Source of the DNA: Cyclobacteriaceae bacterium
GTDB taxonomy: Bacteria > Bacteroidota > Bacteroidia > Cytophagales > Cyclobacteriaceae
NCBI GenBank assembly: GCA_022841475.1
Contig: JALHRJ010000016.1
Location: 1-64,000, forward strand
DNA: 64,000 nt
Reading direction: 5' to 3'
Positions 1 to 6,989 of this stretch are shown here, one piece after another; position 1 is the stretch's first letter, and every line of letters starts with the position of its first letter. The position numbers and the translations under genes were made by a program. The notes under the pieces were generated by a model. The model made no database searches. It saw nothing but the letters and a program-made list of their open reading frames with translations, and was not told where the DNA came from.

Positions 1-2
1 CC

Positions 3-593
3 TCAACAAGGCTTCAAAGCGCCATGTTCAACGAAGGCTGGCAACAGAGACTGGGCATAAACTATGAGGACCTGCAATGGGTTGAGACTGGTGAGCGGCT
101 TACGAAGGAAACCTTTGAGGCCTATCGCAAGTCAGGTGGAATAGTGATCATGCACATGATGAAACCGGAATGGATTAAAACAGGCATTGCGGCACCCGGA
201 GTGATCATCGGATCTGATGGAATGCCCTATAGCAAACTTGCTCATCCACGCACTGCCGGAACGTTTTCAAGAGTACTCGGCAAATATGTAAGAGAAGAAA
301 AAGTAATTGACTTGAATACAGCCATTGAAAAAATGACGCTGCTTCCCGCAAAACGGTTGGAAAACATAGCGCCCATGATGCGCTTTAAAGGAAGGATACA
401 AGTGGGTGCTGATGCGGACATCACTATCTTTAATCCAAACACCATCATTGACAAGGCAACCTTTGAAAAAGGCCTGGAGTTTTCAGCAGGTATTGAGTAT
501 GTGATGGTGAACGGAACCTTTGTGTTAATGAATGGAAAAACGGTAACCGGTGTAATGCCAGGGCAGCCTGTGTTTGGGAAGTTTAAAAAATAG
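3..593 (+). CDS. N-acyl-D-amino-acid deacylase-like amidohydrolase, C-terminal part (gene enters from the left edge)
   Basis: The reading frame is open to the left edge, so this is the last ~197 codons of a longer gene; the first in-frame ATG at 24 is probably internal. Visible motifs are GSDGMP with the conserved metal/catalytic Asp, followed by HPRTAGTFSRVLGKYVRE, a block typical of D-aminoacylase/N-acyl-D-amino-acid deacylase members of the amidohydrolase superfamily. The end (GADADITIFNP, then VMVNGTFVLMNGK) is the beta-sandwich that closes these enzymes. The family hydrolyses N-acyl or N-carbamoyl D-amino acids with Zn. Whether the protein is exported cannot be judged because the N-terminus is missing. 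Substrate is inferred from family only. Confidence 0.85.
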   Translation, partial: STRLQSAMFNEGWQQRLGINYEDLQWVETGERLTKETFEAYRKSGGIVIMHMMKPEWIKTGIAAPGVIIGSDGMPYSKLAHPRTAGTFSRVLGKYVREEKVIDLNTAIEKMTLLPAKRLENIAPMMRFKGRIQVGADADITIFNPNTIIDKATFEKGLEFSAGIEYVMVNGTFVLMNGKTVTGVMPGQPVFGKFKK

Positions 594-622
594 CGATTAA
601 CCATTACTAATCGACAAACTCA

Positions 623-690
623 TTTTTCTGCTCGCAGTCGTTGTTATCACAACACCGTATTAAATTGGTTGCTGAGAACTCCGACCAATT
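623..690. repeat. Intergenic hairpin element, copy A
   Basis: Two potential hairpins in a row: GTTGT-TATC-ACAAC at 640-653 and AATTGGT...ACCAATT at 663-690. The stretch from 629 to 675 aligns with copy B near 1380-1427 at about 38 of 48 positions by eye, and several differences fall within stems. It begins 30 bases behind the stop codon of the deacylase gene. It does not show the RYYYAAC/GTTRRRY core of a standard integron attC. It could be a REP-like dispersed element, a terminator or processing hairpin, or a cassette boundary. Confidence 0.55.
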
Positions 691-755
691 GAAGAAATCA
701 ATAGTAGAAAACGAAAGGACATTCAAACGGGCTAAACATATTAATAAATACCAGA

Positions 756-1328
756 ATGAGAAAACTAATATTCTTTATGCACACTTCGCTGGATGGTTTT
801 GTGGCAGGCCTTAAAGGAGAAATGAACTGGATAAAATTTGACGATGAATTATTTGACTTTGTTGATACGATGACTCCAAAGGCAGACACTGCACTGTATG
901 GCCGGGTAACTTATGAAATGATGCAGAATTATTGGCCCCATGCCGGGCAACAACCAAACGCATCAAAACACGAAAAAGAACATGCTGCCTGGTATGCCAA
1001 AGTTTCAAAAGTTGTTTTATCCAGGACCATCAGTGAAAAAGGACTTACCAATACTAAAGTTGTTAGCGACCAGCTTGCTGACAACATCAATGCAATAAAA
1101 AGTCAAGCGGGGAAAAATATTTTAATTTTTGGAAGTCCTACTGCCTCTCATTCATTACTAAGCGAAGGTCTGATTGATGAGTTTTGGTTATTTGTAAATC
1201 CCGTGTTGCTAGGAGAGGGCATTCCGTTATTTAAAGGTGTAACCGAAACGACTAACCTGAACCTTATAGAAACTAAAATATTTGCTTGTGGCGTAATTGC
1301 CCTTCACTACGAAATGCAACACAATTAA
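756..1328 (+). CDS. RibD C-terminal/dihydrofolate-reductase-like oxidoreductase
   Basis: A 190-residue single-domain protein with the RibD_C/DHFR-like fold. Residues 1-20 form the first strand with the typical SLDGFVAG segment; GRVTYEMMQNYW near residue 48 is the family block that contacts the nicotinamide cofactor; IFGSPTASHSLL followed by GLIDEFWLFVNPVLLGEGIPLF is the C-terminal signature. These proteins are generally small NADPH-dependent reductases of unknown substrate and are not the housekeeping DHFR or RibD. No riboflavin or folate gene is nearby. The gene is flanked by two related hairpin elements (623-690 and 1371-1435). The ATG at 756 is the only reasonable start; there is no strong ribosome binding site. 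Confidence 0.85.
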   Translation: MRKLIFFMHTSLDGFVAGLKGEMNWIKFDDELFDFVDTMTPKADTALYGRVTYEMMQNYWPHAGQQPNASKHEKEHAAWYAKVSKVVLSRTISEKGLTNTKVVSDQLADNINAIKSQAGKNILIFGSPTASHSLLSEGLIDEFWLFVNPVLLGEGIPLFKGVTETTNLNLIETKIFACGVIALHYEMQHN

Positions 1329-1370
1329 GAGTACACTTACCAGAAGAATGACATCAAACAATGGATATTG

Positions 1371-1435
1371 TTTTTGTTTTGCTCACGGTCGGTATTATCA
1401 CCGCACCGCAGTAAATTTGGTTGGTGACAAGCACT
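1371..1435. repeat. Intergenic hairpin element, copy B
   Basis: A second copy of the element at 623-690, about 79 percent identical over the shared 48 positions by eye. It folds as CGGT-CGGT (1386-1393), loop ATTATC, ACCG (1400-1403), one bulged C and ACCG (1405-1408); the second hairpin is weaker than in copy A (TGGTGACAAGCACT). It starts about 43 bases behind the stop of the RibD-like gene, so both copies sit in the same position relative to the preceding gene. Confidence 0.55.
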
Positions 1436-1466
1436 GCATCTCAATATCCAGGAAATAAAACTTTCG

Positions 1467-1640
1467 CTACAATTCCCTAAACGTAGTACCGATGGCAAGT
1501 ACTGCAAAACCAATTAGCAACAATTCGTAATTATACTCTGTCAGTACCTGAATTTGAGCAAAATGTCCGATGATGCCGAGGATACCAGCAACAAGGCCGA
1601 TGATCCAGGTAATTTTTTTGGGTGCAGAAGGTGCTGCCAT
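1467..1640 (-). CDS. Small membrane protein, 57 residues
   Basis: The longer frame can be extended to 1697, but the ATG at 1640 gives a more natural N-terminus (MAAPSAPKK) followed by a hydrophobic span (TWIIGLVAGILGIIGHFAQI) and a second one (YELLLIGFAVLAIGTTFREL). It therefore looks like a two-span inner-membrane protein. The positive residues before the first span suggest the N-terminus stays inside. No family or function is recognised; small proteins of this kind are common in Bacteroidota. It is transcribed opposite to its neighbours and downstream of hairpin copy B. Confidence 0.55.
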   Translation of the reverse strand: MAAPSAPKKITWIIGLVAGILGIIGHFAQIQVLTEYNYELLLIGFAVLAIGTTFREL

Positions 1641-1878
1641 AGAGTTGGGGTTAATAGGTTTAATGCTCCAACAAGTTGATGACATTCTTCTGCTCAAGGG
1701 TTGTAGAAGTATTAGTATATGTTACAGATGTTTCCGATCAGTGACAATCCGCGCCTCCAAGACCAATCCTACTCTTAGATCTATGAGCAACAATCCTGCT
1801 CAAACAATTTGGTCGCGGTGAGTGTTTTGGTTTGTTAAGAATAGACCAATAGCGATGACGAATGGTTAAAGCAATAAA

Positions 1879-2256
1879 ATGACAGCAATCAAATTAGTTT
1901 ACACCGCTAATATCATTGTGGCAGGTTATATAGGAATTACTTCATTGTTCTTTCCAAAGTTCTCCGCTGTCATAATTTTCCAAAATTGATATCCAACATC
2001 GGATATCATTAGACTCGTTGGTTGTTTATGGTTAGCGATTGCAGTGGTATCCATGTTAGGACTCTGGCGACCGTTGATATTTTCGCCTGTTTTATTACTT
2101 CAACTCATTTACAAAGGTTGCTGGCTTTTTATAGTCGCAATACCTGCAATAAAAAACAATCAAACTTATCCCTCAGGAATGGCGACATTTTTCTTAGTTT
2201 GGGTCTTGGTTTTACCTTTTGTAATTCCGTGGAGTGAGTGGGCGAAAATAAACTGA
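1879..2256 (+). pseudogene. Small multi-span membrane protein gene interrupted by an in-frame TGA
   Basis: From the ATG at 1879 the frame reads MTAIKLVYTANIIVAG and continues for 36 residues to TGA at 1987-1989. The same frame then stays open for another 88 codons (YPTSDIIRLVGCLWLAIAVV onward) to TAA at 2254-2256. Both halves have the composition of one four-span membrane protein of about 125 residues, and no frameshift is needed to join them, so the TGA is most simply a point mutation or a sequence error at codon 37. A sense codon such as GGA or CGA is one base away. The downstream half has an internal ATG at 2044 that could in principle be used. It resembles small DoxX-sized membrane proteins, but I cannot name the family. 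Confidence 0.7.
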
Positions 2257-2299
2257 CCGATCAGCCCACTTATATATGGATAATTCCAAGATTAACATT

Positions 2300-2323
2300 A
2301 AGGTTCGTGAAGACACGAACCTT
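2300..2323. terminator. Perfect 10-bp hairpin between convergent genes
   Basis: AAGGTTCGTG (2300-2309), loop AAGA, CACGAACCTT (2314-2323). It lies between the ends of the interrupted membrane-protein gene (+, ends 2256) and the DoxX-like gene (-, ends 2355). The T tracts on either side are poor, so it may serve as a weak bidirectional terminator or as a 3' end stabiliser. Confidence 0.5.
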
Positions 2324-2354
2324 GTCGATTGTCTGCATTTAACCAATGATAAAC

Positions 2355-2744
2355 TCAATTACCATTCACTTCTTTTAACTTCTTATGGTAAAATATATAG
2401 GATAATGCGCCTAAGCCGAATGGTATAATCATCACCAGCATCAACGGATCAAATCCACCAACTGCCAAGCTGGAGTACACCGCTCCTGCCAAATCAAAAA
2501 ACAATCCGGCATAAGCCCATTCTTTCAGTCGCGGAAATCCAGGAACTACTATAGCAATTAATCCTAGCAGTTTGGCTACACCCAAAAAAGGTAACATGTA
2601 AGCTGGATAGCCCAACTGTCTAAAAATTTCAAGCCATTCCTCTGTAGATAAAATATTAGGGATGGTTGACATCAGCATAAATGCCGTAAAAAGACCGGTG
2701 GAAATCCAGAAGATAATTGAGTTTCGTTTAGCGGTGGTGGCCAT
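2355..2744 (-). CDS. DoxX-like family membrane protein
   Basis: A 129-residue protein with four hydrophobic segments: FWISTGLFTAFMLMSTIPNI near residue 12, a span around residues 48-67 (YMLPFLGVAKLLGLIAIVVP), one around 75-95 (AYAGLFFDLAGAVYSSLAVG) and one near 100-120. The helix block LGVAKLLG followed by P-F-LKEWAYAG is typical of the DoxX-like family (DoxX_2). Members are small integral membrane proteins linked with redox or thiol stress in some bacteria; the reaction here is unknown. ATG at 2744 gives a normal charged N-terminus (MATTAKRN). It is transcribed alone, with a hairpin 31 bases behind its stop. Confidence 0.8.
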   Translation of the reverse strand: MATTAKRNSIIFWISTGLFTAFMLMSTIPNILSTEEWLEIFRQLGYPAYMLPFLGVAKLLGLIAIVVPGFPRLKEWAYAGLFFDLAGAVYSSLAVGGFDPLMLVMIIPFGLGALSYIFYHKKLKEVNGN

Positions 2745-2869
2745 GGAAGAAATAGGGTTGAGTTATAATCTTTTCTGAAATAAAGAAAAAAAATACGCTT
2801 TCAAAAATCAAAAAAGACTTTACGCTCTATAATAATGCAGTCCTACTTTAATCGGATAAAAAAACTCAA

Positions 2870-4249
2870 TCACAAAACTCCCTCAATCTTAAACACCCAC
2901 GCGTATTGACAAGGTATAGTGGCCGGAGTTATTGCAGGAGGTTTAATTTTGATCGATCCGCCTGAAGCAGTGAACGATACTTTTTGCGAGTTACCGAGCA
3001 TGGTAACTTTCGCAGCCCTGGCAATTTCTTTTACCACAAACTCCTTGTCTGGAAATTGTGTACAGATGACATAGAGATCCCTCCCCTTCCGGGTATAGAA
3101 TATTTTTGTTTGCGCGGAAACTAAGGGTGCCTTCTCCCAGGCACGGGTTCCATAAATCGCTTCACCGTTCACGCGCAACCAATCACCCATATCTTTCAGG
3201 CGTTGTTGCATGATCACGGGAATGCGGCCATCTGCCGTAGGGCCGATGTTGAGCAATAAGTTTCCACCACGCGCCACCTTATCGATGAGAATGTTTATTA
3301 ACTCTTGTGAAGAAGAATAATCGGATAAGTTTTCGTTACGGTTATAGCCGAACGAACCACCAATGCCCCGGCACTCTTCCCATGGGTGATTGATCTTTTG
3401 TCCTACAGAAGATTGGTCATGCACCAAATCATATTCAGTTGTATAAATACCGCCATGCTTGCTGCGGGTCTCTTTTCCCCAACGATCGTTTACTACCACA
3501 AAATCTTTAACCGGAGAATCATTGTAAAGCCATGCTAAAAATTCAGTGCTCTTCCAGGTTTCACTGGGGTGGTCCCACTCACCATCTGTCCACACTACAT
3601 CTGGTTGGTAGCGATTCACAAGATCCTTCAGTTGCGGCATCATATGCTCATCAACATATTTATTGACATCCGATCGATAGAGTGGATTGAACCATTCGTA
3701 TAAGGAATAGTAATAACCCATGCGCAACCCCTTGGTGCGCACCGCCTTTATCAGGTCTCCGGCTAAATCACGATGCGGACCAACATCTACTGCATTCCAG
3801 TTCCATGATTGTGCGCTCGGCCATAAGGTAAATCCTTCGTGGTGTTTAGACGTGAGCACTACATACTTCGCCCCTGAATTTTCAAACATATTGGCCCACG
3901 CTGTCGGATCATATAGTTCTGCTTTAAAATCTTTTACGAAGTCCTGGTACTTGAAATCCTTGCCATACATGCGTTGGTGATATTCGCTAAATAGCGGAAA
4001 GGTTTCTGCTTTTGGATCCAGCGACCGCCACCAATACCATTCAGCATATTTTTCATATACACTTGCCTTTGTAGGTGCCCAGGCTGGCACCGAGAATAAT
4101 CCCCAATGAATAAAGATGCCAAACTTAGCGTCTTCAAACCAGGTTGGCACCGGCCGACTATCAATGGAACTCCAGTTGGCCTCGTACTTTACTTGTGCTT
4201 GCGCAGATAGTGTAATAAAAAGTAGAAATGGCAAAACGATTTTGTTCAT
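2870..4249 (-). CDS. Alpha-L-fucosidase, glycoside hydrolase family 29, exported
   Basis: 459 residues, beginning with a Sec signal peptide (MNKIVLPFLLFITLSAQAQ, cleavage about residue 18). The catalytic barrel shows GIFIHWGLFSVPAW near residue 45, SKHHEGFTLWPS near 135, and the nucleophile motif VVWTDGEWD with Asp222, all characteristic of GH29. Family members remove terminal L-fucose from glycans with retention of configuration. The protein is expected in the periplasm and points to fucosylated polysaccharide use. The length fits a catalytic domain plus a small C-terminal beta domain (from about residue 360). There is no SusC/SusD pair next to it, so it is not in an obvious polysaccharide utilisation locus. 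The acid/base Glu could not be assigned by eye. Confidence 0.93.
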   Translation of the reverse strand: MNKIVLPFLLFITLSAQAQVKYEANWSSIDSRPVPTWFEDAKFGIFIHWGLFSVPAWAPTKASVYEKYAEWYWWRSLDPKAETFPLFSEYHQRMYGKDFKYQDFVKDFKAELYDPTAWANMFENSGAKYVVLTSKHHEGFTLWPSAQSWNWNAVDVGPHRDLAGDLIKAVRTKGLRMGYYYSLYEWFNPLYRSDVNKYVDEHMMPQLKDLVNRYQPDVVWTDGEWDHPSETWKSTEFLAWLYNDSPVKDFVVVNDRWGKETRSKHGGIYTTEYDLVHDQSSVGQKINHPWEECRGIGGSFGYNRNENLSDYSSSQELINILIDKVARGGNLLLNIGPTADGRIPVIMQQRLKDMGDWLRVNGEAIYGTRAWEKAPLVSAQTKIFYTRKGRDLYVICTQFPDKEFVVKEIARAAKVTMLGNSQKVSFTASGGSIKIKPPAITPATIPCQYAWVFKIEGVL

Positions 4250-4615
4250 ATCAAAGATTTGTTCAGGTGTAGAAACATTTGTTCAGGCTCATTTATTAAA
4301 GCTAATAAATTTGTACTATTGAAGAAGTTATTTTCCATAAGTTTTTGAAGGCTGGCAAGGCTTGTTCAAAACTTGTTATTTCAGTACCTTCAACCTATGG
4401 AGTTAGCTATGATCAGGCTTGCTTCCGATTAACATGCCAAAAGCAACCTAGCCTAAGAAAGATGAGTAAATCCAGACTTTGCATCCTGACGCAGGAAAAC
4501 GAATATGAAGATCTCGTTGAAGAAGTATACCATGATCAGGAAACATATGTTGACAATACTTGCCAGCCATGAATTAACACGAACTCATGGAGAAGCCTTA
4601 TAGAAATCTCTGACT
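4250..4615. other. Gene-poor stretch between the fucosidase and a decayed gene
   Basis: About 366 bases without a convincing gene. A 75-codon open frame starting with TTG at 4345 has no recognisable composition and is not called. The fucosidase promoter should lie near the left end on the minus strand. A plus-strand TAAATTTG (4306-4313) matches the Bacteroidota -7 consensus but has no clear target. Given the decayed gene just to the right, part of this region may be gene remnant. Confidence 0.5.
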
Positions 4616-4860
4616 ATGAAAAGGAACTTGCTCATCGGATTTCTTAGCTTGGTATCTATAACCTTCTTGACTTTTGGTTATTAACAAAAAGTTGAAGTAG
4701 AAAGACAGAGAGCAATTGCAAATTTGCCAATGATGTACAGCGAGAGGCAAAACAGCAAATGGAAATTGCTTTAGGTGCAAGACAACAAGCTGAAATGCCC
4801 AGACGCGAGGCTGAGGTGCGTTTGCATATGGCACTTGAGGCAAAGAAACGCGGACAGTAA
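4616..4860 (+). pseudogene. Decayed gene for a small exported, Gln/Glu/Ala-rich helical protein
   Basis: From ATG 4616 the frame encodes a good signal-anchor (MKRNLLIGFLSLVSITFLTF) and reaches TAA at 4682-4684. Reading on in the same frame gives QKVEVERQRAIAN. From about 4726 the helix-forming sequence continues only in the next frame (ANDVQREAKQQMEIALGARQ, then EAEVRLHMALEAKKRGQ) to TAA at 4858-4860. One in-frame stop and one frameshift together reconstruct an ~80-residue protein with a membrane anchor and an alpha-helical, coiled-coil-like tail. This is strong evidence for a dead gene, although I do not recognise the family. Confidence 0.65.
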
Positions 4861-4871
4861 ATTTTATTTTA

Positions 4872-5261
4872 TTGAGATTAGACTCTAAAAATATTTTTTT
4901 GGTGGATGGCTTAGGTGCATTTCTCACAGCAAGTGTATTATATGGAGTGCTGCGGCCATTTAATGAGTTTGTTGGCATGCCTTTGACAACATTAACATTA
5001 CTGTCAATTCTGGCTCTTGCTTTTTGCGTTTATTCACTTTCGTGTTATTTCTTCCTGAAAAAGAACTGGAAGCTTTTTCTACGGGTAATCATCATTGCAA
5101 ATCTGCTTTATTGCTGCCTAACCCTTGGCCTTATCATCTTTCATTATCCAAATCTTACTGTAGGAGGGATCACATACTTTATTGCGGAGATCATAGTGAT
5201 AGTTGGATTGGTGTTTGTTGAGATAAAAACTGTTAACGATTTGGTTAATTATAATATTTAA
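4872..5261 (+). CDS. Uncharacterised four-span membrane protein
   Basis: 129 residues if the TTG at 4872 is the start; an ATG start is not available near the N-terminus, so this is provisional and the first codons may have been lost. Hydrophobic segments occur at about residues 8-25, 36-62 (PLTTLTLLSILALAFCVYSL), 68-88 (FLRVIIIANLLYCCLTLGLI) and 96-117. The profile and codon use look like a real integral membrane protein. No family is recognised. It follows the decayed gene by 11 bases and precedes another hypothetical gene by 31 bases. Confidence 0.6.
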   Translation: MRLDSKNIFLVDGLGAFLTASVLYGVLRPFNEFVGMPLTTLTLLSILALAFCVYSLSCYFFLKKNWKLFLRVIIIANLLYCCLTLGLIIFHYPNLTVGGITYFIAEIIVIVGLVFVEIKTVNDLVNYNI

Positions 5262-5292
5262 GGACCGTAACAAAAAAGTCAGTATTGAACTC

Positions 5293-5601
5293 GTGAACAA
5301 TATATTTTGGAAATGGTACAGCAACGATGACAGACACGCATCTATCAATACAATAAAATCAGTGGTTGCAAAGTATGGCGATATGGTGGAGTTTAAATTA
5401 TTTTCTGACACTTCGTTAACTATGGTAATTGAAATAGAAGAATATAAAATAAACAACCTGTATAGCGAATTGACCGAGACAATAGGAATTGAAAAATTTA
5501 CCTATTTAGATTCAATGTCTAAGCGGGAAAGAAGTGTATATTTGAATATTACCTTTGCCAAAGGAACCGGAAATTTGATTATCCAAATACCCTCTTTGTG
5601 A
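5293..5601 (+). CDS. Hypothetical protein, 102 residues
   Basis: Begins with GTG at 5293 (MNNIFWKWYSNDDRHASINT). The sequence is soluble, mixed alpha/beta, with no signal peptide and no membrane span. There are several hydrophobic strand-like stretches (LTMVIEIEEYKI, SVYLNITFAKGTGNLIIQIP). It is probably a real small protein because the composition is protein-like over its whole length, but I do not recognise it. It may share a transcript with the membrane protein just upstream. Confidence 0.5.
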   Translation: MNNIFWKWYSNDDRHASINTIKSVVAKYGDMVEFKLFSDTSLTMVIEIEEYKINNLYSELTETIGIEKFTYLDSMSKRERSVYLNITFAKGTGNLIIQIPSL

Positions 5602-5669
5602 GATTGATACGTGAAGAGGTGGGAGTTTTAAAGTAAGACCAAATTATAAAGTCAAGTTACAATTGAACT

Positions 5670-6143
5670 ATGCAACCCTACAGAGAATTTCAAGTTGGCT
5701 GGTTGTTACTAGCAATAGTAGTTCCCATTCACATTTTGATTGCCTACCTGCATATTAATTCGATTGGGGACAGGCCCATAACAAGTACTGGATTTATGAT
5801 CGTCAATTCAGTATTCTTAGTGATCTACTTGTTGTTTTATGGAATGAAGACCATCGTTAACTCCCATTGGATAGTAATTTCATTTGGAGTTGGACTTATT
5901 CGAAAAAGAATCCAAGTTGAAAAAATTAAATCTGTAAAAGCTGTTAAAAATCCCTGGTATTATGGCTTGGGCTTTCGGTTTATTCCCGGTGGCATGCTGT
6001 ATAATATTCAGGGTGTAGATGCAGTCGAACTCAAATTTCAAAATATTAGTGATATGATCAGAATTGGGACCAACAATCCGACTCAATTGATGCAAGAGAT
6101 TATAGCCCGACTCCCGAAATCATCTGGAACAATAGGCATTTAG
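5670..6143 (+). CDS. Membrane protein with PH-like domain
   Basis: 157 residues from ATG 5670. Two membrane spans (about 10-30, WLLLAIVVPIHILIAYLHI; about 41-62) are followed by a soluble beta-rich domain from residue 65. The pattern of short strands and the segment IQVEKIKSVKAVKNPWYYGL resembles the bacterial PH (bPH) domains found behind two-span hairpins in small membrane proteins. Function of such proteins is mostly unknown. It precedes the NYN-domain gene by about 75 bases on the same strand. Confidence 0.65.
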   Translation: MQPYREFQVGWLLLAIVVPIHILIAYLHINSIGDRPITSTGFMIVNSVFLVIYLLFYGMKTIVNSHWIVISFGVGLIRKRIQVEKIKSVKAVKNPWYYGLGFRFIPGGMLYNIQGVDAVELKFQNISDMIRIGTNNPTQLMQEIIARLPKSSGTIGI

Positions 6144-6219
6144 ATGTTTGTGCTCGTTACCAACAACAATTTATGTTATCTTCGTCATTACACTTCGCAC
6201 AGGTTTAATCCCTGAAAAC

Positions 6220-6963
6220 ATGAATGACTTACGCCTGGCTGTGCTAATTGATGCGGATAATGTTCCGTATTCCCATATTAAGGAAATGTTGGAGGAAATC
6301 TCCAAGAATGGCACCCCAACTATTAAGAGGATTTATGCCGACTGGACTAAACCCACGGTGTCGGGCTGGAAGAACGTGTTATTGGAAAATGCTATTACAC
6401 CGATTCAGCAATACAGCTACACCACGGGTAAAAACTCCAGCGATAGCGCGTTGATCATTGATGCCATGGACATTTTATATTCTGAAAAGGTAGATGGCTT
6501 TTGCATTGTTTCCTCCGACAGCGATTTCACCCGACTGGCCACACGCCTCCGCGAAACCGGTATGAAAGTAATTGGCATTGGGGAGAAGAAGACACCGATC
6601 CCTTTTATTACCGCATGTGATAAATTTATTTATCTGGAAATATTACGGGCAAAAACTCAACCACAACCTACTGAGGAAGAGAAGCAGGTGAAGGTGAAAC
6701 CAAAAGCCAGTCCTTTAAATAAAGTAGACCATACCTTAATCAAATTGTTGACAGAGAGCGTAGGCGATCTGGCTGACGAAAGTGGCTGGACTTTTTTAGG
6801 CGAGCTGGGAAGTTTTATCCTGAAAAAGAAAGCGGACTTCGATCCCCGAAATTACGGATTTACCAAATTGTTGCCCTTGATAAAGAATACCGGAAAGTTT
6901 GATATCGATGAGCGTGAATCAGGCAATAAGAACATTCGGCATATTTATGTGAAAGTGAAGTAA
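6220..6963 (+). CDS. NYN-domain RNase with C-terminal OST-HTH/LOTUS domain (LabA-like)
   Basis: 247 residues from ATG 6220; the frame can be extended to 6148, but the family's N-terminal strand (RLAVLIDADNVPYSHIK) begins right after this ATG. Acidic positions expected for the PIN-like nuclease are visible: IDADN near residue 11, the SSDSAL segment near 75 and IVSSDSDF near 98. A basic linker (about residues 145-170) leads to a LOTUS/OST-HTH domain (ESGWTFLGELGSFILKKKAD, then RNYGFTKLLPLIKNTGKFDI). Family knowledge: NYN domains are metal-dependent RNases and LOTUS domains bind RNA, so it probably acts on a structured RNA in the cytoplasm. Target unknown. Confidence 0.88.
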   Translation: MNDLRLAVLIDADNVPYSHIKEMLEEISKNGTPTIKRIYADWTKPTVSGWKNVLLENAITPIQQYSYTTGKNSSDSALIIDAMDILYSEKVDGFCIVSSDSDFTRLATRLRETGMKVIGIGEKKTPIPFITACDKFIYLEILRAKTQPQPTEEEKQVKVKPKASPLNKVDHTLIKLLTESVGDLADESGWTFLGELGSFILKKKADFDPRNYGFTKLLPLIKNTGKFDIDERESGNKNIRHIYVKVK

Positions 6964-6989
6964 AAGGGGTTAGTCAAGAACTTATTTTC

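Noticed and set aside
623-1435. Calling the paired hairpin elements integron attC sites
   Set aside because: The RYYYAAC and GTTRRRY cores were not found and no integrase is in the window; kept as an open hypothesis only.
1570-1821. 83-codon plus-strand frame opposite the small membrane protein
   Set aside because: Antisense to 1467-1640 for a large part and without protein-like character in the rest.
2022-2237. Overlapping open frame of 71 codons on the plus strand
   Set aside because: Shadow of the interrupted membrane-protein frame (1879-2256), which has the real hydrophobic pattern.
4140-4160. TTGGCACC resembling a sigma-54 -24 element
   Set aside because: It lies inside the fucosidase gene and the -12 GC is not at the right distance.
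4345-4572. 75-codon open frame starting with TTG before the decayed gene
   Set aside because: No signal, membrane or domain pattern, non-typical start, and protein composition unlike its neighbours; treated as non-coding or remnant.
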